Shown: positions 54,663-63,589 of the stretch, one piece after another
Numbering within the stretch: position 1 is the stretch's first letter
How the letters are laid out: every line of letters begins with the position of its first letter
Source: an uncultured Chlorobiaceae bacterium
Lineage (GTDB): Bacteria; Bacteroidota; Chlorobiia; Chlorobiales; Chlorobiaceae
Direction of reading: 5' to 3'
Assembly (NCBI GenBank): GCA_903895195.1
Contig: CAITSZ010000039.1
Location: 1 to 64,000, forward strand
Length of the DNA stretch: 64,000 nt
Translations under genes and position numbers: made by a program
Notes under the pieces: model-generated
What the model was told of the DNA's origin: nothing
Seen by the model: the letters and a program-made list of their open reading frames with translations, nothing else
Database searches by the model: none

Positions 54663-55229
54663 TCACTTCAAAAATGTTACGGTATCGGGTTTTCTCGGGG
54701 CAGCTTCGGGCAATGGCTGTGCACTGTAGCCAAAAACGGCTGCTGCATAGGGAACATGGCCTTCAGGAAAATTGAGTCCAAGAGTACTCAGTGATGCGGG
54801 ACCTTCAGGGGTGCCATACACAATCATTGGAGAGTGAACCCAGCAGGAGCTTATCCCGAGTGACGAGGCTGCAAGTAACATGTTTTCCATTGCAAGCACA
54901 CAGTCCCACAAGGGCGCTACTGCCTTACTGTCTCCTGACACGATTACAAGCGTAGGTGCATGGTAAAAGACATGAACATCATCACGGGTGGATAATTCAC
55001 GCAAACTCGGAATATCAGAATTCTTGAAACTCGCTTTACATAAAAGCTGAAGTTTTTCAATGAGATCATTATTCTTCACAACGGTAAAATGCCAAGGCTG
55101 ATCTCCCATGGCTGTTGGGGCATACTGGCCTGCTACAAGGATCTGCCGGATATCTTTTTCATCAATCTGTTTTGACTCGTAAGCCCTTACACTGCGTCGT
55201 TTAAGAATGGTTTGTATTGTCTCATTCAT
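54663..55229 (-). CDS. Nitroreductase-family FMN oxidoreductase
   Basis: The 188-residue protein shows the family layout: IQTILKRRSVRAYESKQIDE at the start with the FMN-binding RRSVR, QYAPTAMGDQPWHFTVV in the middle, MENMLLAASSLGISSCWVHS, and a Gly-containing end HVPYAAAVFGYSAQP. It binds FMN as a homodimer and uses NAD(P)H; the natural substrate is unknown. It ends near a terminator shared with the SecB-like gene. GATAGAG before the ATG is a weak ribosome binding site. Confidence 0.86.
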   Translation of the reverse strand: MNETIQTILKRRSVRAYESKQIDEKDIRQILVAGQYAPTAMGDQPWHFTVVKNNDLIEKLQLLCKASFKNSDIPSLRELSTRDDVHVFYHAPTLVIVSGDSKAVAPLWDCVLAMENMLLAASSLGISSCWVHSPMIVYGTPEGPASLSTLGLNFPEGHVPYAAAVFGYSAQPLPEAAPRKPDTVTFLK

Positions 55230-55287
55230 CTCTATCGTCTTTAACTGTTATAAAAAACACAACCAAATATAGTCGGCAAATGGCCCT

Positions 55288-57036
55288 TCACTCATTATCA
55301 ATGAGTTCACGCACTTTACATGCAAGTTCTTTGCGATTAAACGGTTTGCCAAGAAACGGCATTGCAACATCCTGATCCTCCTTAGGCTTTAAAAAGTCAT
55401 CGGGATATCCTGAAATAAGCAGAATTTTAAGCCCGGGACGACTCTTTTTCAAAAGCAAGGCAAGATCACGTCCATTCATATCAGGCATGATAACGTCAGT
55501 AATGAGCATATGGATACTATCTGGATAATCGCGTGAAAGTGCAATTGCCTCTGTTGGAGATTCTGCAACAAGCACCGTATATCCAAAACTTATTAAAAAG
55601 TCAAACGTAATTTCCCTGACTAACTTATCATCCTCGACAAACAAAATAGTCTCATTGCCACCGGATATGAATTCATCTTTTTTAGGTAATGGGGATGAAG
55701 ATGCTTTTCCAGCATATCTGGGCAGATAAATTTCGAATGTTGTCCCTTTTGCAATTTCGCTTGATACAAGAATGGCTCCATTGTTCTGCCTGACAATGCC
55801 ATACACTGTAGCAAGTCCAAGACCGGTACTTGATGTTTTAGATTTTGTCGAGAAGAAGGGCTCAAAAACTGAATTCAGAGTGACTTTGTCCATACCTTTG
55901 CCATTATCGTTGACAACAAGCAATATATAATCACCCGGAGCAAGTTCCTGATGGTCCAGGCAAAATGCATCATCAAGAGTGACATTACGGGTTTCGATGG
56001 AAAGCGTTCCGATTCCTTGAATGGACTCTTTTGAGTTGATGGCAAGATTGGTTACAATCTGGTCGATTTGGGTGGAATCCATCTTTACAGGCCAGAGCTC
56101 CTTTGCCTGTGATAAGATCAGCTCAATATTGGCTCCAAGCAGGTGTTTGAGCATATTAAGCGTTTTGGAAACTGCCGCATTGAAATCCAGCACCTGTAAA
56201 TCGATAGGTTGCTTTCGGGCGAACGCAAGCAGCTGACTTGTAAGTCCTGCTGATTTGAGAACCGACATCCGAAGGTCAGAAAAGATTTCCCTGTCGCGAC
56301 TGTTCAACTCCTCAGAATCAATCAACAGATCAAGGTTGCCAAGCATAACCTGCAGCATATTGTTGAAATCATGGGCAACACCTCCCGCAAGCCTCCCTAT
56401 CGACTCCATTTTCTGAGCCTGCATCAGATTTCCCTGAAGAATCGCGTTCTGCTCTTCAATCTGCTTTTGCTTGGTAATATCGGTAAGAATGGCTCTGCTT
56501 TCCTGAGCATCATCGCTTACGACAGCATCTATACGCACAATCATCTTAGGGGGAAAAGAAGCATTCGAAGCAGGGTGGAGATCTTCATTCAGAAGTCTCA
56601 CCTCAACGTATTTTTGCTCTTTGCGACAAAACACCCTTTCCAGGAATGTATTGAATATCGAAAGGTCGAGTTGATTAATAAAACGCCCTAATCGATCACC
56701 TTTCAAGGTGGATCGTTCAACGCGCAGCATCTTTGTTGCTGTCAGATTTACATCAAGTATCGTGCTGTCACGTGCAAGAGTCAGGTAACCCAATGGAGCA
56801 AACTCGTAAAGCTCAGTGTATCTCTCAAGACTTGCCTCCAGTTCTTCTCTATATTGCAGCAGTTCGTCCTGCTGCATTTCAAGTTCGATCTGATGAATAG
56901 AAAGTTCATGGATAATCCGCTGCATTTCCTCTGGCGTATTAAAAACCGGAGATGTTTTCTGAATTTCAGGCCAGCGTTCTTCTGCCTTACGTCTCAACTC
57001 AGAAAGTCCCTCGGCAAGCGCTTTCTTATTTTTCAT
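55288..57036 (-). CDS. PAS-containing hybrid histidine kinase
   Basis: A soluble 582-residue sensor. It has a coiled-coil/PAS part at residues about 38-190 (TELYEFAPLGYLTLARDSTI). The phospho-acceptor helix follows, MESIGRLAGGVAHDFNNML with His222, then a HATPase domain with N box NLAINSKESI, G1 VVNDNGKGMD and G2 TSSTGLGLATVYG. The C-terminal receiver has VEDDKLVRE, the phospho-Asp514 in MLITDVIMPDMNG and a Lys in FLGKPFN. It lies 33 bases after the CheB-CheR gene and is probably co-transcribed. The stimulus and final output are unknown; no transmembrane segment, so the sensor is cytoplasmic. Confidence 0.9.
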   Translation of the reverse strand: MKNKKALAEGLSELRRKAEERWPEIQKTSPVFNTPEEMQRIIHELSIHQIELEMQQDELLQYREELEASLERYTELYEFAPLGYLTLARDSTILDVNLTATKMLRVERSTLKGDRLGRFINQLDLSIFNTFLERVFCRKEQKYVEVRLLNEDLHPASNASFPPKMIVRIDAVVSDDAQESRAILTDITKQKQIEEQNAILQGNLMQAQKMESIGRLAGGVAHDFNNMLQVMLGNLDLLIDSEELNSRDREIFSDLRMSVLKSAGLTSQLLAFARKQPIDLQVLDFNAAVSKTLNMLKHLLGANIELILSQAKELWPVKMDSTQIDQIVTNLAINSKESIQGIGTLSIETRNVTLDDAFCLDHQELAPGDYILLVVNDNGKGMDKVTLNSVFEPFFSTKSKTSSTGLGLATVYGIVRQNNGAILVSSEIAKGTTFEIYLPRYAGKASSSPLPKKDEFISGGNETILFVEDDKLVREITFDFLISFGYTVLVAESPTEAIALSRDYPDSIHMLITDVIMPDMNGRDLALLLKKSRPGLKILLISGYPDDFLKPKEDQDVAMPFLGKPFNRKELACKVRELIDNE

Positions 57037-57068
57037 GCGAGATGTTTATCTATTGAGAGCTTTGCCAT

Positions 57069-60000
57069 TTAGGACTGTGGTTGAGGAATTTCAACAAAAA
57101 AAGTATAAACCTCCTTATGTATCTGCGTTTCAACATCCAGTTTCGGCAAAAAATTAGCTTTGATCCATAAAGCATTCTGATTAGGAGGTTGAATCACTCC
57201 AACAATGGAATTGCTGAAAGATTGACCCGTGCGCAAGGCAACGAATGCAGGATATTCTTCAGCAGGAAGAGTTGATCCATCTTCGCGCACGATGTTCCAT
57301 CTGAGCTCGGGTATCGTCTTGCCCTGCATTTCAGAAATTGAAAACCCAAGAATGCGCTGCGCTTCTCGATTTGCCGAAATGATTCGCCCTTCCGCATTCT
57401 GGATCATCACTCCTCCGACTATGGCCTCAAACAAAAAGCGAAAACTCTCATCACTATACTGCTGGCTCTGTTCAAACTTTTTGGACTCGGTGATATCGAT
57501 GAACGTAATGACCACACCGTCTATTCTGTTTTCCTGGGTGCGGTACGGCATGATTCTCACCTTAAACCAACGGCCATCGGTTGCTGAAACCTGTTTTTCA
57601 CTATAGACAAGGGTATGCAGTACATCCCGTGAATCATCAGCAAGGGTTGAATAATGCAAATCTGTAACGATATCGGTTATAGGTCGCCCAATATCACTTA
57701 CAATCAACTTGATGATCGTGGATGTCCGGGTTGTAAAGCGGCGAATGTTTAGCTCATTGTCAAGAAAGAGTGTGGCAATGTCCGTACTGTTCAGCAGGTT
57801 TTTCATATCGTTGTTTGCCTGCGAAAGGTCACTTACTTTGGACTGCAGCTCCTGATTCACCGTCTGCAACTCCTCGTTGAGAGACTGCATCTCCTCCTTT
57901 GAAGTGGTTAGTTCCTCATTGGTGCTCTGCATCTCCTCATTGGCCGACTGCATCTCCTCATTAGTGGATTTTAACTCTTCCTGCGATGTCTGCATCTCTT
58001 CACGAATACTCTCTATCTCATCTCGTGACACCTTGAGATCCTGCTCGAGCGACAAAATATGGCTTTGACTTATATCGATAGGAAAGGGTGCTTCAGGGGA
58101 CGCAACCTGCTGATTATTTTGAATTTCTTCGAAAACAATCAGGACAAGTCCAAACAATTGATCGGGCTTTTCAAGCTGCTCTACACTCAGAGTCACAATC
58201 TCTTTCTCTGCGTCAGAGCCGATAATGATGCGTTTTTTGAAAACAGTTGATTTATTGATAATCGCATTACCAAAAAGAGTGGTGAGTTCAAATCGGAACC
58301 CTTCACGGGCCATAGCAAAAATATTCCAGTTTGCTTTGCCCGCTGCCGGCTCAAGGTATTTTCCTGTACGGCCGTTTATATAGATTATATCTCCATTCTC
58401 ATTCGTCAGCACTGCAGCAGGGGTATAATGAGCAAGCAAAACCTGATCGGTCATCGACTGCAGATTAAGTTCAGACGAATTAAATAGGTGCTTGAAATCA
58501 ATACGATCAGAAGAATGAGGAGGTTTATGAGTGAACGCAACTGGAAAATCAAGAGGTTTGGAGCGTGCACCCATTGAACGTTGTCGAAAAAACCTTGATT
58601 TTCCGTCAATCGATTCAAACAGATTATCGCTTGACCCTAACGATTCAGCACTCCCGAGAAAAAGAATAGCTCCGGGATTGAGAGTGTAATGAAATAATGG
58701 CAAGAGCTTTTTCTGCAACTCCTGCTCCATGTAGATAAGCAGATTGCGACATACCAGAATATCAAGCTTGGTAAACGGGGGGTCCATGATAACATTATGC
58801 GGCGCAAAAACTATAGACTCCCGAATCTCTCTTGATATCTTATATCCCCGGTCATCTTTTTCAAAAAAACGCTGCAAACGAGCTGGAGATAAATCAACTG
58901 AGATATTGAGTGGATAAATTCCAAAACGAGCCTTTTCGATAGCGTCCTTGTCAAGATCGGATGCGAAAATCTGAATCCCGAAGTTTCTGGAAGGCTTAAT
59001 TGATTCAATCGATTCTTTCAAAATTATAGCTAAAGAATAGGCTTCCTCACCGGTAGAACAGCCAGCCACCCATGCGCGAATAGTACCTCCTGACGGCATT
59101 GAAGCCAGAATAGATGGTATTCCCTTGGTTTTCAAAGCTTCCCATGCTGCAGGATCGCGAAAAAAACTGGTTACTCCTATAAGGAGTTCCTTAAAAAGGA
59201 GTTCCGTCTCGTGAGGATTTCCCTGCAAAAAATGCACGTAATCATTAATCTTGTCAATCTGATGTATGCCCATGCGCCTTTCGATACGGCGATAAACAGT
59301 GTTTTTTTTATAGAGCGAAAAATCATGACCGGTTTGAGTGCGCAAGAGAATCACAACCTTTTCAAGTCCGCTCTGCGACTTGCTTTCGAGAGAACTATCC
59401 GGCTTCGACAACAGAGGGAGATAATTAAGATAGGCGTAGATAGCTGAGGGAAGCTTCTCTACTGGAGCTATGATATCGGCAAGACCGGCATCGATAGCAC
59501 TGCGAGGCATACCATCAAATTTGGCTGAAGTCGGTTCCTGCACAAAAACGCCACCACCTTTCTCCTTAATATCACGCAGTCCCAGGGTGCCGTCAGAGCC
59601 CATTCCAGAAAGGATTACACCAATGCTATACTGCTGCATGTCATCAGCCATAGAACGGAAAAAGAAGTCTATAGGAAGCCGCAGACCTCGAGGCTTGACC
59701 ATATCCAGAAGATGCAGCACGCCATGCAGCAACGACATATCCTTATTGGGAGGAATGATGTAGATATGATCAGGTTCAATCTTTAGGCAATCAGTGACCT
59801 GTTGGACATGGAGATCAGTAACGCGCTGAAGCAGTTCCACCATAATCCCTTTATGAGTAGGATCAAGATGCTGTACAATCACAAATGCCATTCCACATTT
59901 GGGCGGAATGTTTTTCAGAAATATTTCAAGCGCTTCAAGGCCGCCAGCTGAAGAGCCAATGCCTACGATGGGAAAAGATCCAAGATTCTTTCTGTTGGAT

Positions 60001-60083
60001 GATTTTGCCTTCACGTCTTCAGTTGCTGGCCTTGGTGCTGTTTTGGAGCTTTTTGTTGAGGGCTTTCTATTTTTTTCGATCAT
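57069..60083 (-). CDS. CheB-CheR-PAS fusion signalling protein
   Basis: The 1004-residue protein joins a CheB methylesterase domain (no receiver), a CheR methyltransferase domain and PAS domains. CheB residues 36-220 hold the triad Ser44/45 (GIGSSAGG), His72 (QHLDPTHKG) and Asp164 (GMGSDGTLG). CheR residues 235-500 hold TSFFRDPAAWEALK and the SAM motif GCSTGEEAYSL. A long coiled coil follows with regular NEEMQS/NEELQT heptads (about 695-770), then two PAS domains. Such fusions often act with non-chemotactic receptor-like kinases. A hybrid histidine kinase lies 33 bases downstream. No CheA, CheW or receptor gene is in the window, so a role in taxis is unlikely. The start has no clear ribosome binding site. 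Confidence 0.9.
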   Translation of the reverse strand: MIEKNRKPSTKSSKTAPRPATEDVKAKSSNRKNLGSFPIVGIGSSAGGLEALEIFLKNIPPKCGMAFVIVQHLDPTHKGIMVELLQRVTDLHVQQVTDCLKIEPDHIYIIPPNKDMSLLHGVLHLLDMVKPRGLRLPIDFFFRSMADDMQQYSIGVILSGMGSDGTLGLRDIKEKGGGVFVQEPTSAKFDGMPRSAIDAGLADIIAPVEKLPSAIYAYLNYLPLLSKPDSSLESKSQSGLEKVVILLRTQTGHDFSLYKKNTVYRRIERRMGIHQIDKINDYVHFLQGNPHETELLFKELLIGVTSFFRDPAAWEALKTKGIPSILASMPSGGTIRAWVAGCSTGEEAYSLAIILKESIESIKPSRNFGIQIFASDLDKDAIEKARFGIYPLNISVDLSPARLQRFFEKDDRGYKISREIRESIVFAPHNVIMDPPFTKLDILVCRNLLIYMEQELQKKLLPLFHYTLNPGAILFLGSAESLGSSDNLFESIDGKSRFFRQRSMGARSKPLDFPVAFTHKPPHSSDRIDFKHLFNSSELNLQSMTDQVLLAHYTPAAVLTNENGDIIYINGRTGKYLEPAAGKANWNIFAMAREGFRFELTTLFGNAIINKSTVFKKRIIIGSDAEKEIVTLSVEQLEKPDQLFGLVLIVFEEIQNNQQVASPEAPFPIDISQSHILSLEQDLKVSRDEIESIREEMQTSQEELKSTNEEMQSANEEMQSTNEELTTSKEEMQSLNEELQTVNQELQSKVSDLSQANNDMKNLLNSTDIATLFLDNELNIRRFTTRTSTIIKLIVSDIGRPITDIVTDLHYSTLADDSRDVLHTLVYSEKQVSATDGRWFKVRIMPYRTQENRIDGVVITFIDITESKKFEQSQQYSDESFRFLFEAIVGGVMIQNAEGRIISANREAQRILGFSISEMQGKTIPELRWNIVREDGSTLPAEEYPAFVALRTGQSFSNSIVGVIQPPNQNALWIKANFLPKLDVETQIHKEVYTFFVEIPQPQS

Positions 60084-60567
60084 CTGATAGCTTGATTATG
60101 GAAAAAGAGGATGATAACAAAACAAAAAAAACTTTTTTTGGACCGGCATAACTAACTATCGAATTGTATCTTGACCTGTTCCCCTGATTGGAAAACAGTA
60201 TCAAAAAGAAGAGTCTGGAGATAAATTCGCTAATACAGCTGTATCGCTCTTAAATTTATATTTTTAAAGTGATTTATCCACAATTTGAATAAAAAGCCTT
60301 TATTGTTTCCCTTCCTGGATAATTTCTCTGTATACAAGAACCATAGCGAATCAGAGGTACTGCTTCTAACCTGCCGGTTTCCCTTTATGCATACTTGATA
60401 CCATTCAAAAACTTCTCATAAAATGCGGGGGGTTTACAGCCTTTAAATCATTTTTTGGCTACAAGCATCTTTGTTACTATGTTTTGTGGTTATTATCGTT
60501 CTGCAATTGGCAGCAGTAACATTCATATGCAGATAACCTTCTACTATTTTCAGATTACAATAGAGTA
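60084..60567. other. Gap between the CheB-CheR gene and tatC
   Basis: An AT-rich divergent intergenic stretch of 484 bases. A single sequence TTATCCACA, identical to the DnaA-box consensus, is at 60274-60282. No ORF, RNA or repeat is credible. It should hold promoters for both flanking genes. Confidence 0.45.
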
Positions 60568-61428
60568 ATGAGCGAGGAAAAAGAATCAATACCATCCCCG
60601 GAGCTTCCTGAAGGCGACCAAAATAGTAGCTCTGATGAGCCTCTCATAACAGTCACTGAGATTACCTCCGACAATGAGGTTAGCGAGTCAGAACCGGATA
60701 GCGGCATGAATTTTATGGGCCATCTGGAGGAGATACGTTCACGACTTGTCAAGTCCGCCATTGCCTTGGTGGTTGTTACTGCCATATGTGCCAACTATTC
60801 TGATTTCCTTGTCAATGACATACTTATTGCCCCTCTGACGCGCAGCAGTAAAACCCTGGTATTGCAGAATCTTGTCCCTTATGGACAGCTCTCTCTTTAC
60901 CTGCAGGTGGTTGTTTTTTCAGCGTTCATTATCTCTTTTCCTTTTCTTGCATGGCAGATCTGGCAGTTTGTTGCTCCGGGACTTCATGACAATGAACGCA
61001 AGGCGGGACGGTTTTCAATACTGTTTATATCGCTCTCTTTTTTTACCGGTATCGGATTTGGTTATTTTGTTTTTCTTCCGGTCACCCTGCAATTCTTTGC
61101 CAGCTTCGGAACGCCACAGATTAAGAACAATATCTCCGTTCAGGATTACGTCAGCTTTTTTATAGGCTCACTCCTTACTGCAGGGCTTGTGTTCGAACTC
61201 CCCTTCATTGCCTATATTCTGTCAAAGATAGGGCTTCTGACACCGGCCTTCATGAGATTTTACCGCAAACATGCCATAGTTTTTCTTCTGATTGTTGCCG
61301 CGATTGTTACCCCGTCAACCGACATTGTGACCCAGCTTGTCATAGGTCTTCCAATGATACTGCTCTATGAGCTCAGCATTCTTATATCAGCTCATGTCAA
61401 CCGCAAAAATAACGCTCTGAAAATGTGA
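60568..61428 (+). CDS. tatC: Twin-arginine translocase subunit TatC
   Basis: TatC is the twin-arginine signal receptor of the Tat export system. The 286-residue protein has six hydrophobic segments after residue 60 and the family signatures MGHLEEIRSRLVKSAIAL, FPFLAWQIWQFVAPGLHDNE (with the Glu contacting the RR signal) and VTPSTDIVTQLVIGLPMILL. The first 46 residues (EEKESIPSPELPEGDQNSSS and on) form an acidic extension not found in E. coli TatC. tatA/B genes are not in the window. The stop overlaps the GTG of an esterase gene. Confidence 0.95.
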   Translation: MSEEKESIPSPELPEGDQNSSSDEPLITVTEITSDNEVSESEPDSGMNFMGHLEEIRSRLVKSAIALVVVTAICANYSDFLVNDILIAPLTRSSKTLVLQNLVPYGQLSLYLQVVVFSAFIISFPFLAWQIWQFVAPGLHDNERKAGRFSILFISLSFFTGIGFGYFVFLPVTLQFFASFGTPQIKNNISVQDYVSFFIGSLLTAGLVFELPFIAYILSKIGLLTPAFMRFYRKHAIVFLLIVAAIVTPSTDIVTQLVIGLPMILLYELSILISAHVNRKNNALKM

Positions 61429-62453
61429 GGAACTGCAATCTGAAAAAATACCCGCGCATTATTGAAGTCGCGGTACCGGGCGTCACCCTTGAAGGGAATC
61501 CTCTTGACGACCCGACTGAACGCCGGATGCCAGTATATCTTCCGCCCTCTTACGATGATAAGAAGCGGTTTCCGGTAATCTACCTGCTTGCGGGCTTTGC
61601 CTCTAAAGGGCAAAGCTTTTTGAATTACAGCTTCGGGAGGCAAAGTGTGCCTGAAATAGCCGACTCATTAATAGCTGATGGCAAAATGCAGGAAGCAATC
61701 ATTGTTTTTCCCGACTGCATGACCCGATATGGCGGTTCACAGTATGTGGATTCAGCAGCTACCGGCAACTATGAATCATATCTTGTTCATGAAGTTGTCC
61801 CTTTCATTGACAGGACTCTCTCTACCTTGGCTGAAAGACGGCACAGGGCTATAGCGGGAAAATCATCAGGTGGATTCGGCGCTCTCCGTTTGGGCATGAA
61901 ACATCCCGGTACGTTTGCTGCAGTCGCCTGCCATAGCGGTGACATGGCGTTTGAGCTTTGCTATAAACCAAATTTTCCAGCGGCAGCAAGAGTCCTTGAG
62001 CAATACAAAGGAGATATTGCTGATTTCATTTCCTCATATGAAAAGGCACTGAAAAAACCACAAAAAGATTTCGCTCTGCTTGACCTGATTGGAATGGCTG
62101 CGGCATACTCTCCTTCTGGCAAAAACGGCTCACAAGAAGGAATACGTCTACCATTCAAACCCTATACCTGCGAACCGGTTGATGACGTCTGGCAGGAGTG
62201 GCTCAGCTTTGATCCGATAGTGATGATTGAGCAGGAAAAGTACCGTGAAGCACTGCGGTCACTTGAATTTCTTTATCTTGACTGCGGAACCCTTGATGAA
62301 TATAATCTTCAGTTCGGACACAGGATTTTTGCAGCCAAAGCAACACTGTACAAAATAGCTCACCGTTACGAGGAGTTCATGGATACGCACAGCAACACTT
62401 CATACCGCTATGGAGTCTCTCTGCCAGCACTTTCAGAGATTATTGCAGGCTAA
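61425..62453 (+). CDS. Esterase-family protein (EstA/FGH-like alpha/beta hydrolase)
   Basis: A 342-residue alpha/beta hydrolase of the putative esterase (D-type) family. It opens RRMPVYLPPSYDDKKRFPVI and YLLAGFASKGQSF, then the nucleophile elbow IAGKSSGGFGALRLGMKHPG (Ser near 143), followed by a charged middle. Acid Asp (YLDCGTLDEYNL) and a His (FGHRIFAAK) lie towards the end. Substrate unknown. It starts with GTG overlapping the tatC stop (GTGA), so the two are translationally coupled although functions differ. It overlaps the convergent coaE by 21 bases. Confidence 0.82.
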   Translation: MRNCNLKKYPRIIEVAVPGVTLEGNPLDDPTERRMPVYLPPSYDDKKRFPVIYLLAGFASKGQSFLNYSFGRQSVPEIADSLIADGKMQEAIIVFPDCMTRYGGSQYVDSAATGNYESYLVHEVVPFIDRTLSTLAERRHRAIAGKSSGGFGALRLGMKHPGTFAAVACHSGDMAFELCYKPNFPAAARVLEQYKGDIADFISSYEKALKKPQKDFALLDLIGMAAAYSPSGKNGSQEGIRLPFKPYTCEPVDDVWQEWLSFDPIVMIEQEKYREALRSLEFLYLDCGTLDEYNLQFGHRIFAAKATLYKIAHRYEEFMDTHSNTSYRYGVSLPALSEIIAG

Positions 62454-63077
62454 TGAGGCTGCAGAAAGCAGCCTGAAATAGAGCGCTTCCGTCTCTTTTT
62501 TCAGCTCTTCCTGAGATCCGTTGTTTACCACCACATAATCAGCCTTTTCAATCAGTTTTTTCTGGGGCCACTGCAGGGCAATTCGGCGAACGATCTCTTC
62601 ATGGTTGCCCAAACCTTTCTGGACTGCCCGTTCTATCCTCATCTGCTCATCAGCCACTACGACGACAACAACATCAAGCTGCTTATTGCTGCTGGACTCA
62701 AAAAGAATAGCGGCCTCCTTCACAAGAATCTTTACCCCCTGATTCTCTGCATCAAGCACTGATTTTTGAAATTCCCGGAACACCTTAGGGTGAATAAGAT
62801 TGTTCAGTACTCCAAGTTTTTCAGGAGATGAAAAAACTGTAGCTGCGATTTTTTTTCGATCAAGAAGCAACTGCCCAGAACTATCGACTGAATATATTTC
62901 ACTCCCGAAAAGGGTTTTGATGCCATCGATAACCTCAGCATCATGCAGTTGCAGATTTTTGGCCACAATGTCTGCCTCAAAAAGAGTGCAACCCAGTTCA
63001 GAAAGAAAACGGCATACCGTTGATTTGCCACTGCCAATTCCGCCTGTAACCCCGACAAGAAAAGGATAGCTTCTCAT
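62433..63077 (-). CDS. coaE: Dephospho-CoA kinase
   Basis: CoaE performs the last step of coenzyme A synthesis, phosphorylating dephospho-CoA. The 214-residue protein has the P loop GVTGGIGSGKSTVCRFL (residues 9-25), the acidic strand TLFEADIVAKNLQL, LIHPKVFREFQ for dephospho-CoA binding, and VVVVVADEQMRIERAVQKG for the lid. Length is usual. Its start overlaps the stop of the upstream lipoprotein gene by 4 bases (ATGA), so both share one transcript. The TatC-associated esterase gene converges on it. Confidence 0.94.
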   Translation of the reverse strand: MRSYPFLVGVTGGIGSGKSTVCRFLSELGCTLFEADIVAKNLQLHDAEVIDGIKTLFGSEIYSVDSSGQLLLDRKKIAATVFSSPEKLGVLNNLIHPKVFREFQKSVLDAENQGVKILVKEAAILFESSSNKQLDVVVVVVADEQMRIERAVQKGLGNHEEIVRRIALQWPQKKLIEKADYVVVNNGSQEELKKETEALYFRLLSAASLACNNL

Positions 63078-63421
63078 TGTCCTGTAACTGATTTTTTGCG
63101 GAGACTTTCCCTGACCTGTAAAAGGACCTCCCTCCAGAGCTCAGGATTCTGTTTATAGGCCTCAGTCTTGCGGTTGAGACTCTCACGGGTCAGTGCGTGA
63201 CGCAAGAGCAGGTCGTTACATTCAGCAGAGTCCGGAGACTTAAGAGCAACTGTTTCCTTTTCACCAGGCACTCCTGATAGAAGAAGATAATCACTATAGA
63301 ATCCGACAAAGCGGATATCGTCCTTGTCAAGGGTGAAAGATTTTTTGTCACTGCACCCAAGAAGTATGAAACCGAACAGAAGGCAAAACAAAGATGTCTG
63401 AAAGGTATCGCGCAATGTCAT
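63074..63421 (-). CDS. Small putative lipoprotein
   Basis: A 115-residue protein from the ATG at 63421, which has AAAGGAG 11 bases ahead; the longer frame to 63454 lacks this. The N-terminus is a lipoprotein signal, FCLLFGFILLGC with lipidated Cys near residue 22. The rest is polar: SFTLDKDDIRFVGFYSDYLL and a C-terminal helix NPELWREVLLQVRESLRK. No family is recognised. It is co-transcribed with coaE through an ATGA overlap. Confidence 0.75.
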   Translation of the reverse strand: MTLRDTFQTSLFCLLFGFILLGCSDKKSFTLDKDDIRFVGFYSDYLLLSGVPGEKETVALKSPDSAECNDLLLRHALTRESLNRKTEAYKQNPELWREVLLQVRESLRKKSVTGQ

Positions 63422-63589
63422 TTGGTTTAGAACTCCTTTATAATTTGTAGTCAACGTAAAGTAGTGTGAATGAATTTTAGTGTTTTTTTTAACTTAATCT
63501 GCAAATTGAGAACTTTATCACCAAATTGCAAGTTTAAGCATTCTGAATCGTAAGAACATGCACTTTTAAACCCTAAATAATAATACGTT

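Noticed and set aside
60274..60282. DnaA box TTATCCACA
   Set aside because: A single box without a cluster, AT-rich unwinding repeat or dnaA/dnaN neighbours does not support an origin.
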